64,000 bases of DNA, from positions 2,237,501 through 2,301,500 of the forward strand of contig NZ_SZWE01000001.1 of the NCBI RefSeq assembly GCF_009669325.1, given 5' to 3'. The notes under the pieces are model-generated. The model did no database searches and was not told the origin of the DNA. It saw only the letters and a program-made list of their open reading frames with translations. This DNA is from Roseovarius bejariae. GTDB lineage: Bacteria; Pseudomonadota; Alphaproteobacteria; Rhodobacterales; Rhodobacteraceae. The translations under genes were made by a program, and so were the position numbers. Positions 17,079 through 25,432 of the stretch are shown here, piece after piece; position 1 is the first letter of the stretch, and each line of letters starts with the position of its first letter.

Positions 17079-17882
17079 TTATCGGTCCTGCCACTGGGGC
17101 GCGCGTTTTTCGATGAAGGCACCGATGCCTTCCTCGGCATCATGGGCCAGCATGTTATCAACCATGACTTGGCTCGCATAGTCATAGGCCTCGGCCAAGG
17201 GCATTTCGCGTTGGGCGTAAAAGGCGCGCTTGCCGGTGGCCAGTGTCATGCTGGATTTCGAGGCGATCTTGCGGGCCATTTCCATGGTCGTCTCCGTCAA
17301 CGCATCCTCGGCTACGGCATAGTTCACAAGGCCGATTTCAGCGGCGCGGGGCGCGGGGGTCATATCGCCTGTCAGCAGCATTTCCATGGCGTGCTTGTTG
17401 GAGGTATTGCGCGACAGCGCCACCATGGGGGTCGAGCAGAACAGCCCGATATGCACGCCTGGGGTGCTGAACTTGGCGCTTTCCGCAGCCACGGCCAGAT
17501 CGCAGCTTGCCACCAATTGGCAGCCGGCGGCGGTGGCAATGCCGGTCACTTCGGCAATCACCGGCTTGGGGCAGTTGACGATCCCCTGCATCACGCCGGA
17601 ACACTGCGCCATGACGCGCGTGAAATACGCGCGGCCCCGATCCCCGGCCTCGCGTCCGGCGGTCATTTCCTTGAGGTCGTGACCGGCGCAGAAGGCCGGG
17701 CCATTGGCGGCCAGCACGATCACCCGAACGTCCGGGTTTTCGCCCGCCTCGGCAATGGCCCCGCCCAGTTCGGTCATCATCGCCTCGGACAGGGCGTTGC
17801 GACGGCCCGCGTCGTTGAGGGTCAGCCGCAGGATGCCGTCATCTGAAAGATCACGCAGCAGAATATCGGTGTCGGTGGTCAT
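17079..17882 (-). CDS. Enoyl-CoA hydratase/isomerase family protein without the usual catalytic glutamates
   Basis: The 267-residue crotonase-fold protein has the oxyanion-hole blocks AFCAGHDLKEM near residue 65 and ATAAGCQLVASCDLAVA near residue 118. In classical enoyl-CoA hydratases two glutamates act, one in the GGGCELA block and one in the QPEI block. Here these positions read GCQLV and TPGV, so both glutamates appear lost. The segment IGLFCSTPMVALSRN resembles the ECHDC3 subgroup. It may therefore catalyse a different crotonase reaction or act as a thioesterase or lyase. It follows the osmC gene by 21 bases and is nearly joined to the ligase gene. Confidence 0.87.
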   Translation of the reverse strand: MTTDTDILLRDLSDDGILRLTLNDAGRRNALSEAMMTELGGAIAEAGENPDVRVIVLAANGPAFCAGHDLKEMTAGREAGDRGRAYFTRVMAQCSGVMQGIVNCPKPVIAEVTGIATAAGCQLVASCDLAVAAESAKFSTPGVHIGLFCSTPMVALSRNTSNKHAMEMLLTGDMTPAPRAAEIGLVNYAVAEDALTETTMEMARKIASKSSMTLATGKRAFYAQREMPLAEAYDYASQVMVDNMLAHDAEEGIGAFIEKRAPQWQDR

Positions 17883-17903
17883 GGCGGCTCCGTTTTGCGG
17901 GGG

Positions 17904-18368
17904 TTAGTTGACGTTGATTTCCACGCTGTCGGCCAGCGTGTTGGCGATGAAGCAATAGCGGTGCGCGCGGTGCTGCATCTCGTCCAGCTTGTCCTGCTCG
18001 ACCGTGAACCCCGTGTCGAAGCGCACCACCGGGTTCAGGTCGATCCGCGTGACCGACATTTGCCCCTTGGGGTTCTTGCCCAAATGCGCCTCGGCATAGT
18101 CGTGGTAGCTGGCCACCGGCCAGCCCGCCTTGGCGCAAAGCGCCAAGAAGGTCATCATGTGGCAGCTTGACAGGGCCGCGGCGAGGGCCTGTTCGGGGTT
18201 GGTGTTGTCGGGGTCGCCGCCCCAATCAGGGGCGGAGTCCACTTGTACCTCGTAGGTGCTGTTGTACTGCACCATATGGGCGTTGGAATACTTGCCGGTT
18301 TCCAACGCCGGTTCGTCGCGGTGCCAGTGCAGTTCGACCGCGAGATCGGAAAGCATCGCGGCCTTCAT
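17904..18368 (-). CDS. OsmC family protein
   Basis: OsmC/Ohr-type proteins reduce organic hydroperoxides with a reactive cysteine pair. This 154-residue member has the two expected cysteines in contexts SSCHMMTFLALCAKAG (around residue 70) and HRYCFIANTL (near residue 140), and NPEQALAAALSSCH, the family core. A few OsmC homologues act in pathway-specific roles rather than general stress. Here its ATG overlaps the stop of the GcvT-like gene by 4 bases, and a CoA-linked pathway follows, suggesting a function tied to that pathway, perhaps handling a reactive sulfur or thiol intermediate. That link is inference. Confidence 0.88.
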   Translation of the reverse strand: MKAAMLSDLAVELHWHRDEPALETGKYSNAHMVQYNSTYEVQVDSAPDWGGDPDNTNPEQALAAALSSCHMMTFLALCAKAGWPVASYHDYAEAHLGKNPKGQMSVTRIDLNPVVRFDTGFTVEQDKLDEMQHRAHRYCFIANTLADSVEINVN

Positions 18369-19534
18369 GCGGTGGCCTGCGCGTCGATGGCGGCACCCGT
18401 GGCGGCAATCTGCTTGCGCGGGTCGAAGAAGGGTTTTTCCACGACGGTCGCGGTGGTCTCGCCGGTGTGGGTGAGGATCTCCAAATCGGTGCCCAGTTCG
18501 GCAGCCTCAACCGCCACCATGGCCAGCGCGATGTTTTTCTTCAGGCGCGGGGAGTAGACCGCCGAGGTCACCTTGCCCACGGTTTCGCCTTGGTGGTTGA
18601 TGGTCCAGAAGGCGGTGTTGGGGCCGCTCATCGGCTCGCCATCAATGATCAGGCCCACCTGCTTGCGGGCGACGCCAATGTCGCGGATGCGTTGCAGGGC
18701 GAACTTGCCGATGAAATCGGCCTCCATGTCGAGGTTCACGAGGCGGTCGAAACCCAGCTCGAAGGGGTTGGTGCTGATGTCGGCATCGGCGTGGTACGAC
18801 AGCATCCCACCTTCGATGCGGCGGATGGTCGAGGTGTGGCCGGGCTTGAGGCCCATGGGCATACCAACGGCCATGATCCGCTCCCACAGGGCATCGCCAT
18901 AGGTGGAATCGCGCAGGTAGATTTCATAGCCCAACTCGCTGGACCAACCGGTGCGCGAGACAATCAGCGGGATACCGTCCAGCTCGGCCTCGATGAACCA
19001 GTAATAGCGCAGGTCCATGATTTCCTCGCCAAAGAGTTCCTGCATGATTTCACCCGATTTCGGGCCTTGCAGTTGCAGCGGCGAGACATCGGGCTCGGTG
19101 ATGGTCACATCAAGGCCCGAGTGCACGGCCACGCCCTGCGCCCACAGCAGGATGTCGCTATCGGCCAGCGACAGCCAGAAGTGGTTTTCACCCAGCTTGA
19201 GCAGGATCGGATCGTTCAGGATACCGCCCTCGGCATTGGTGATCAGGACATATTTGCACTGACCCACCGCCATGGTGGACAGGTCGCGGGGGGTGAGCAT
19301 CTGGGTGAACTTCGCGGCATCGGGGCCGGTGATTTCGACCTGACGCTCAACCGCCACGTCGCACAGGATCGCATCGTTCACGAGGTTCCAGAAGTTCTGT
19401 TCGGGGTCGCCGAAGTCGCGCGGGATATACATGTGGTTATACACCGAGAAACCCTGTGCACCCCAACGCACGGTGGCGTCGAAGTAAGGCGATTTGCGAA
19501 TTTGAGTACCAAAGCCAAAGTCTTGCAGTTGCAT
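18365..19534 (-). CDS. GcvT/DmdA-family folate-dependent methyltransferase (probable demethylase)
   Basis: This is a tetrahydrofolate-dependent enzyme of the aminomethyltransferase (GcvT) fold, 389 residues. It contains CDVAVERQVEITGPDA (near residue 60), MLTPRDLSTMAVGQCKYVLITNAEGGILNDPI with the folate-pocket aspartate, SPLQLQGPKSGE and GWSSELGYEIYL with the conserved folate glutamate. These blocks resemble DMSP demethylase DmdA more than the glycine-cleavage T protein, and no GcvH or GcvP lies nearby. I infer transfer of a methyl group from an S-, O- or N-methyl substrate to folate; the substrate is unknown. GGAG lies 6 bases before ATG 19534. An Lrp-type regulator gene is upstream. Confidence 0.82.
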   Translation of the reverse strand: MQLQDFGFGTQIRKSPYFDATVRWGAQGFSVYNHMYIPRDFGDPEQNFWNLVNDAILCDVAVERQVEITGPDAAKFTQMLTPRDLSTMAVGQCKYVLITNAEGGILNDPILLKLGENHFWLSLADSDILLWAQGVAVHSGLDVTITEPDVSPLQLQGPKSGEIMQELFGEEIMDLRYYWFIEAELDGIPLIVSRTGWSSELGYEIYLRDSTYGDALWERIMAVGMPMGLKPGHTSTIRRIEGGMLSYHADADISTNPFELGFDRLVNLDMEADFIGKFALQRIRDIGVARKQVGLIIDGEPMSGPNTAFWTINHQGETVGKVTSAVYSPRLKKNIALAMVAVEAAELGTDLEILTHTGETTATVVEKPFFDPRKQIAATGAAIDAQATA

Positions 19535-19727
19535 GATGTTCTCCACCCTCATTTGCGCTTCGGGCCCGGCCCTAGGCGGCGTTGTCTCCTGCGGCGGATG
19601 TAATCGGTTTCATTTGAAATTCCGGCCTAAAAATCGGGGCTTACGCAGACCGTTCAGGCTTGGATTCAGGGCTTTAAGGACCGATTGGACCAAGTTGCCA
19701 AGTAGCGACACGCCGGTGTCGCAAACA

Positions 19728-20222
19728 CTATCGGTTCCGCTCGGCCACCAGTTTGGCAAGGTTGGGCTGCTCGGCCTTGATCAGGCGGGTGGCGAAATAG
19801 GTCATGTAACGATCAATCGCCAGATCGGCCGAGAGCAGATCATCCATCAAGGCCTGAAAGGATGACAGGTTGGGGCAGACCACCGTCATGACGTAATCGA
19901 TCCCGCCACCCGTGGCGACGCAATTGATGATCTCGTCGATCTGCTTGATGTAGGTCTCGAACCGGTCGAAATCGGCCTTGCGGTGATGGGTGAGCGATAC
20001 CGTCACCACCACCCGTGTCGCATCGATCACCCGCTCAAGCGCTATATCGGCGTGATAGCCGCGGATATAGCCCGCCGCGCGCAGCCGGTTCAGGCGTGCC
20101 CAGCAGGGCGTGGCCGACAGGTTCACAAGCTCGGCCAGTTTGGTCTTGCTCAACTGTCCATGCTTTTGGACGGCACTGAGAATGCGAATATCCGTTGGAT
20201 CGAGACCTTGTCGTTCTCGCAT
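19728..20222 (-). CDS. Lrp/AsnC family transcriptional regulator
   Basis: This is a 164-residue feast/famine regulator: an N-terminal winged helix-turn-helix (LDPTDIRILSAVQKHGQLSKTKLAELVNLSATPCWARLNRLRAAGYI, residues 7-55) and a C-terminal RAM effector domain (residues 75-150). It is oriented toward the GcvT-like demethylase gene, 193 bp away, and is the obvious candidate controller of that unit, probably responding to an amino-acid-like ligand. The next gene upstream, a LysR regulator on the same strand, is separated by 210 bp with no clear signal. Confidence 0.9.
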   Translation of the reverse strand: MRERQGLDPTDIRILSAVQKHGQLSKTKLAELVNLSATPCWARLNRLRAAGYIRGYHADIALERVIDATRVVVTVSLTHHRKADFDRFETYIKQIDEIINCVATGGGIDYVMTVVCPNLSSFQALMDDLLSADLAIDRYMTYFATRLIKAEQPNLAKLVAERNR

Positions 20223-20432
20223 ATCTTAACGCCTTTTTGACTGACCGATACGCGGGCCGCTTTGGAAAAGACGAGCTGCGCCGGTCCGTATGTTATGCAA
20301 CCACGCCCCCCAAACTCTAGATGGTTTTGCGACATATTAAAGGGTGGCAGCGTCAACCGGGCTCAAGCCCCGATCTTTCCGGCGCAAGGGGCCGTGGCTG
20401 TGCCGCCCCTGTGAGCGGCCACGCTTTGCCCG

Positions 20433-21323
20433 TCAAGACAACAACGAGGTTTCGGTGGTTTGCTTGAGAAGGTCCTGAACCAAGGGGTTCGGAAACCGCC
20501 GCCGCAGCGTGATGGCGAAAAAGGTTTCCTTGATCCTTGGGTGTTCCTCGGCCTCCTTGAGGCGCCCTGACGTCAATTCGTCTTTCACGACGATCGGTGC
20601 GACAAGCGCAAGGCCGATGTCCTCTCGTGCCAAGAGGCGCATCATGGCCATGTCGTCCACCTCGGCGGCGACCTGTGGGCGGACGGACAGACGGCTGGCC
20701 ATGGCGTCGAATGCCGTGCGTACGCTGCTGTCTGTCGTGGGCAGGATAAAGGGCTGATCAAGGAGCAGATCCCTGATCGGGCGGTTCGGATCAAGCCGTT
20801 CGGGGGTGCCCACGATGCTGACGTCCTGTTCCCCGATCTGGTGGGTTTCATAGGGTGTCAGGCTGTCGTTCGGTGGCGGGCGGTTCATCAGAACGAGATC
20901 GAGGTTGAGTGTTTCCAAACCTTCCAGCAGTTCGGTGGGGCTACCGGACCGCAGGATCACTTCGACATCCATGCGCGACAGGATCGGCCGTAGAAACCCG
21001 ACCTGGAAGTTGCGTGACAGGGTCGCGAGTGCCCCCACGCGAAGCGCCTTGCGGGTTTGAACCGTCCCCGTCAGCGTGGCGACAAGTTCCTGCCCGGTCG
21101 AGAAAATCGCATCCGCATGGTCCAGGGCAATGCGCCCGGCCTCGGTCAGGTGAAGCTGTCGCCCACGTCTTTCGAAAAGCGTGTGGCCAAGGCGGTCTTC
21201 CAATTGCTTGATCTGAACCGACAGGGCCGATTGTGACAGGTTCAGGCGCTGGGCCGTTCGCGTCAGGTTTCCGTCATGCGCAACGGCCCAGAAGTACCGA
21301 AGATGGTGATAGTTCAGGGGCAT
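20433..21323 (-). CDS. LysR family regulator divergent from dabBA
   Basis: This is a LysR-type activator of 296 residues with an N-terminal helix-turn-helix (HHLRYFWAVAHDGNLTRTAQRLNLSQSALSVQIKQLEDRLG) and a periplasmic-binding-fold effector domain. It resembles the NhaR/CbbR-like LysR proteins. It is transcribed away from the inorganic-carbon uptake genes dabB and dabA, a layout typical of a LysR regulator and its target. ATG 21323 is chosen; the longer frame begins at a TTG. A perfect 8-bp inverted repeat overlaps its start and is the likely binding site. Confidence 0.86.
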   Translation of the reverse strand: MPLNYHHLRYFWAVAHDGNLTRTAQRLNLSQSALSVQIKQLEDRLGHTLFERRGRQLHLTEAGRIALDHADAIFSTGQELVATLTGTVQTRKALRVGALATLSRNFQVGFLRPILSRMDVEVILRSGSPTELLEGLETLNLDLVLMNRPPPNDSLTPYETHQIGEQDVSIVGTPERLDPNRPIRDLLLDQPFILPTTDSSVRTAFDAMASRLSVRPQVAAEVDDMAMMRLLAREDIGLALVAPIVVKDELTSGRLKEAEEHPRIKETFFAITLRRRFPNPLVQDLLKQTTETSLLS

Positions 21324-21346
21324 ATCGTTCTTATAAATAGAACGAT
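21324..21346. promoter_or_regulatory. Inverted repeat in the LysR-dabB promoter region
   Basis: ATCGTTCT (21324-21331) and AGAACGAT (21339-21346) are perfect complements separated by TATAAAT. The arms and 7-base spacer fit a LysR-type recognition site. Its position at the start of the regulator gene and about 90 bp before dabB suggests autoregulation plus activation of dabBA. Confidence 0.6.
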
Positions 21347-21435
21347 AACTCAAAAACAATGAATTTTTATTGAATTTGGCTTTGGTCTACTGGGGCCGAA
21401 GGGCTTTGGCCACGACACAGTGAAGGACCGCGATC

Positions 21436-22986
21436 ATGACCCATCTTTTTCTGCCACTCGTTGGCCCGGCGATATTGCTGCTGGCGGCGTTTCATGCGGC
21501 GCGACATCCGGGGAAACGCCCCGGCCGGGTGCCGAACCTGACAGAGATGGCCGCCTTCGCCGCTTTCGCCGTTGCGGTAGGGGTGGCGATTTTGCTTGTG
21601 CTCAAGGGGCCGGGGACATCGCCCTTGATCGGGGCATTTGGCATCGGTTTGTCCGTGCGTCTTGATGTGGTGAGCGCGGTGATGCTGGTGCTGGTCAGTT
21701 TCATCGGCTGGATTGCGCTTCGGTTTTCCAGAACCTACATGGATGGGGAGGACCGGCAGGGCGCGTTTTCGGGCTGGATGTCGGCAACGCTGGCTGCGGT
21801 CCTGATCTTGGTGATGTCCGGCAATCTGGTGCAGCTTTTCGTGGCATGGACACTGACAAGCCAATCACTGAACCGGTTGCTTCTGTTCTATCCCGAACGC
21901 GCCACGGCATGGCGTGCGGCCCGCAAGAAAGCCGTTGTCGCGCGGTTGAGCGAAGGCGCCTTGGCTGTTGCCGCGATCCTGCTGATCACGACAGCCGGGA
22001 CCACCGATATCGAAAGCATTCTGGCGACCGCCGAGGCCGATTGGCTGACCATGGCGGCGGCCCTGTTCATCGCGGTCTCGGCGGTGCTGGCCTCGGCCCA
22101 GTTTCCGATGCATGGCTGGCTGACCGAAGTCATGGAAGCCCCGACCCCGGTTTCCGCCCTTCTTCATGCTGGCGTGATCAACGCGGGTGGGTTCCTTTTG
22201 ATCCGGTTTGCGGATGTGATGCTTGTGGCGCCGGGGGTCATGGCGCTTCTGGTGATGCTTGGCGGGTTCACCGCGTTGTTCGGCGGTTTGGTGATGCTGA
22301 CGCAACCGGCGGTCAAGACCTCGCTTGCCTGGTCGACCATTGCGCAGATGGCCTTCATGGTCATGCAGTGCGGTTTGGCGCTGTTCCCGCTGGCCTTGCT
22401 GCATATCGTGGCGCATTCGCTTTACAAGGCGCATGCCTTCCTGAGCTCGGGTGAGGCGGTGCGCAATGTCTCGGCGATCTCCCGGCCCGGGCCGATCGCC
22501 GTCCCGAGTGCCCGGAATGTGCTTTATGCCTTTGCCATCGCCATCGTGATCTATGGTCTGGTGGGGGCCGTCCTTGGGTTTGATGGGAAATCGGTTCAGG
22601 CCATAGCCTTGGGTATGATCCTGATCTTCGGGGTTGCCTACCTTCTGGCGCAGGGGTTCGCCGATGCGGCCCCGCGCGCGTTGATGCAGCGCACTGTCGT
22701 CTATGCCTTGGTGACGTCGGTAAGTTACTTTGCCCTTCAGGTCGCTGCGAAGTCTCTGGCGGCTGGTAGCTTGCCCGCGACGCCAAGCCCCGGGCCGCTT
22801 GAATGGGCCCTGATCATTCTGGCGCTTGTGAGCTTTGGCGTCATCGCCATCGCGCAGGCGACCTTTCCGTTATGGGCATCGCACCCCGCGGCGGCGGGCC
22901 TGCGTGTTCACCTGACCAATGGTCTTTATGCCAACGCGATCTTCGACAAGCTTCTGGACGGATGGTCCAAGCGCCCTGCCGCCTGA
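21436..22986 (+). CDS. dabB: Inorganic carbon uptake subunit DabB (NuoL/MrpA-like)
   Basis: DabB is the membrane, ion-conducting half of the DAB bicarbonate/CO2 accumulation system. The 516-residue protein has about 13 hydrophobic segments and antiporter-family features of complex I NuoL: HGWLTEVMEAPTPVSALLHAGVINAGGFLLIR near residue 230 and the lysine/histidine-bearing SLAWSTIAQMAFMVMQCGL. The partner dabA follows directly, which separates this from a stand-alone NADH dehydrogenase or Mrp subunit. A LysR regulator lies divergently upstream. Confidence 0.88.
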   Translation: MTHLFLPLVGPAILLLAAFHAARHPGKRPGRVPNLTEMAAFAAFAVAVGVAILLVLKGPGTSPLIGAFGIGLSVRLDVVSAVMLVLVSFIGWIALRFSRTYMDGEDRQGAFSGWMSATLAAVLILVMSGNLVQLFVAWTLTSQSLNRLLLFYPERATAWRAARKKAVVARLSEGALAVAAILLITTAGTTDIESILATAEADWLTMAAALFIAVSAVLASAQFPMHGWLTEVMEAPTPVSALLHAGVINAGGFLLIRFADVMLVAPGVMALLVMLGGFTALFGGLVMLTQPAVKTSLAWSTIAQMAFMVMQCGLALFPLALLHIVAHSLYKAHAFLSSGEAVRNVSAISRPGPIAVPSARNVLYAFAIAIVIYGLVGAVLGFDGKSVQAIALGMILIFGVAYLLAQGFADAAPRALMQRTVVYALVTSVSYFALQVAAKSLAAGSLPATPSPGPLEWALIILALVSFGVIAIAQATFPLWASHPAAAGLRVHLTNGLYANAIFDKLLDGWSKRPAA

Positions 22987-22997
22987 AAGGAACCCCC

Positions 22998-25406
22998 ATG
23001 TTTGCAAAACTTGAATCCTACCCCGCCGCCCTTTTGGAACTTGTTGCCGAGGCCAATACGGCCGCCAAGGCGATCCCGCCGCTGTTCCCGCTGTCTGCCA
23101 ATGTCGCGGTGAACCCGTTTCTGGGCCAGACCGGGGAGACACTGGCGCAGTCGGCGGCGCGTCTGGCGCGTGTGGGCGGTGCGCGGATCACGCCATCGCG
23201 CAGCCATTGGGCCGCGAAGCTGGAGGACGGTGACATCACGGATGTGGACCTGCGGGCGGCATTGGCCGCGGTCGATGGGGCGGATGATGTGCCAAGCCTG
23301 CAAGATATAAAGGCCGCGCTGGGCCATGACACCCCCGCGCCCCAAGCCCTTCCCACGGTGGCCGAACTGGCCGCCGATTTGTCCGGGATCGACTGGCCCG
23401 GGTTGATCGAAGACCGTATCGGGGCCTGGGCGGCCAGCCATTTCGATCAAGGGCAGGCCCTTTGGCAGCAAGCCAGGACAGGCGGTGCCTTTGTCGCCTG
23501 GCGGGAGTTTGCCTCGCGCGATTTGACGCCCGAGATACAAGGACTGAAAGGGTTTTGCGCCTTCGTCTCGGACACGAACCGGCTGCATTGGCGGGCCATT
23601 GCCCGGGCGTCCGAACGGCTGGGAGTGACGACCGAAGCCGCGACGACCGCGTTTCACCGATGGCTGATGACGCTGGGCGGGTGGGCGCAGTACGGGCGTT
23701 ACCTTTTGTGGCAAGCCGACCTGAACGGGGACCGCGACAGCACCGTGACCGAGCTTCTGGCCATTCGCATGGTGTTCGACGAAGCGCTGTTTGACCTGTA
23801 CGAAGAGCAAATCGCGGCACGCTGGGCCGAGGTGGTCGCGGCCCATGAGGCGCCTGTCACCGCATCACCGGACCACGTTATCGACGCGGTGCTTCAGGAT
23901 GCAGCCGAGCGGGCAGCGCAACGTGCAATGGCCGACAGCTTGCCGGGGGGCAAGGGGCGCAAGGATCAGGAGCGCCCGGAGATGCAGGCGGCCTTTTGTA
24001 TCGATGTACGCTCTGAAGTTTTTCGTCGTGCGCTGGAGGCGCAGGACGAAAATATCGAAACGATCGGATTTGCCGGGTTCTTTGGGCTGTCCAGTGCGCA
24101 CCGGGCCGCCGGTTCGGATGTGACCGAACTGCGGGGGCCGGTGCTTTTGCAGCCCGGTGTGACATCGCAAGCGGTCGAGCCCGAGAACGCCGACCTCAAC
24201 CGCCGCTACACCGCCCGGGCCAAGCGGGCATGGGGGCGCTTCAAATTGGCTGCGGTCTCGTCATTCGCTTTCGTCGAGGCCACGGGGCCACTTTATGCCG
24301 GGAAACTGGTGCGGGATGCCCTGGGCTTGGGCGGTCGCGCGACGGTGGAGCCAGCCCCCCGGATGGACCCGGCCATTGATCTTGAAACGCGTGTGGGAAT
24401 GGCAAAATCGGTGCTGTCCGCGATGTCGCTGACCGAGACCTTCGCGCCGGTCGTCATGCTGGTGGGGCATGGCGCGGATGTGACCAACAACCCGCATGAA
24501 AGCGCGCTGCAATGTGGTGCCTGTGGCGGCTATGCGGGGGATGTGAATGCCCGGCTTCTGGCGGGGCTGTTGAATGATCGTGACGTTCAAACCGGGTTGC
24601 GCCAAGATGGGATCGATATCCCGCCCGATACGGTGTTCCTGCCCGCCATGCATCATACGACGACCGATGAGGTGACCCTGTTCGAGCAGGATTTGCCGCA
24701 TGGGATGCCGGAGGGGAAGCTCGCGCAGCTCAAACAGTGGTTCTCGATGGCCGGGGGCCTTGCCCGCGCCGAGCGCGCAAAGCGCCTGCCGCGTGCGGCA
24801 GGAGGTGCCGCCATTTCACACAGGGCCCGGGATTGGGCCGAAACGCGCGCCGAATGGGGGCTGGCCGGATGCCGTGCCTTTATCGCCGCGCCACGCCACC
24901 GAACCGATGGCGCGGACCTGTCCGGGCAGTCCTTTCTGCATGACTATGACTGGCGCCGTGATGACGGGTTCGGCGTTCTTGAATTGATCATGACCGCCCC
25001 CGTGGTTGTCGCCAGCTGGATCAGTTTGCAATATTACGGTTCGACCGTGGCACCAGCCCTGTTCGGCGGCGGTAACAAGCTGTTGCATAACGTGGTCGGG
25101 GGGATCGGCGTTCTGGAAGGAAACAACGGGGCACCACGTCCCGGCTTGCCATGGCAATCGGTTCATGACGGCAATGGCGTTCAACACGATCCTTTGCGCC
25201 TGTCGGTGATCATCGAAGCGCCGTGCGATGCGATGTCCGAGATTCTCGACCGTCACCCCGGTGTGCGGGAGCTGTTCGATAACGGGTGGCTTCACCTGAT
25301 TGCCATGGATGACGATGGCAAGTTGGCCTGGCGCTATCGCGGGAACCTGCAATGGGAGCCTTTCGGCGATCACGCCGAGGCCGCGCGCGCGATGGCCGCT
25401 GAATAA
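22998..25406 (+). CDS. dabA: Inorganic carbon uptake subunit DabA (DUF2309, UPF0753)
   Basis: DabA is the cytoplasmic, zinc-containing carbonic-anhydrase-like subunit that works with DabB to trap CO2 as bicarbonate. The 802-residue protein retains the zinc ligands known in the family: Cys334 and Asp336 (in AAFCIDVRSEVFRRALE) and His491 and Cys506 (in VGHGADVTNNPHESALQCGACGG), with the same C-x-D and H-x14-C spacings as the studied Halothiobacillus protein. The start at 22998 follows AAAGGA. There is no rubisco gene in the window, so the pair may serve anaplerotic CO2 supply. It converges tightly with aroC. Confidence 0.92.
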   Translation: MFAKLESYPAALLELVAEANTAAKAIPPLFPLSANVAVNPFLGQTGETLAQSAARLARVGGARITPSRSHWAAKLEDGDITDVDLRAALAAVDGADDVPSLQDIKAALGHDTPAPQALPTVAELAADLSGIDWPGLIEDRIGAWAASHFDQGQALWQQARTGGAFVAWREFASRDLTPEIQGLKGFCAFVSDTNRLHWRAIARASERLGVTTEAATTAFHRWLMTLGGWAQYGRYLLWQADLNGDRDSTVTELLAIRMVFDEALFDLYEEQIAARWAEVVAAHEAPVTASPDHVIDAVLQDAAERAAQRAMADSLPGGKGRKDQERPEMQAAFCIDVRSEVFRRALEAQDENIETIGFAGFFGLSSAHRAAGSDVTELRGPVLLQPGVTSQAVEPENADLNRRYTARAKRAWGRFKLAAVSSFAFVEATGPLYAGKLVRDALGLGGRATVEPAPRMDPAIDLETRVGMAKSVLSAMSLTETFAPVVMLVGHGADVTNNPHESALQCGACGGYAGDVNARLLAGLLNDRDVQTGLRQDGIDIPPDTVFLPAMHHTTTDEVTLFEQDLPHGMPEGKLAQLKQWFSMAGGLARAERAKRLPRAAGGAAISHRARDWAETRAEWGLAGCRAFIAAPRHRTDGADLSGQSFLHDYDWRRDDGFGVLELIMTAPVVVASWISLQYYGSTVAPALFGGGNKLLHNVVGGIGVLEGNNGAPRPGLPWQSVHDGNGVQHDPLRLSVIIEAPCDAMSEILDRHPGVRELFDNGWLHLIAMDDDGKLAWRYRGNLQWEPFGDHAEAARAMAAE

Positions 25407-25432
25407 TCTGTTTGCTTTGGCGTGGCCGGCGC

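Noticed and set aside
17079..17882. Calling the crotonase-fold protein methylthioacryloyl-CoA hydratase DmdD
   Set aside because: Both glutamates expected for hydration are missing, and the sequence looks more like the ECHDC3 subgroup.
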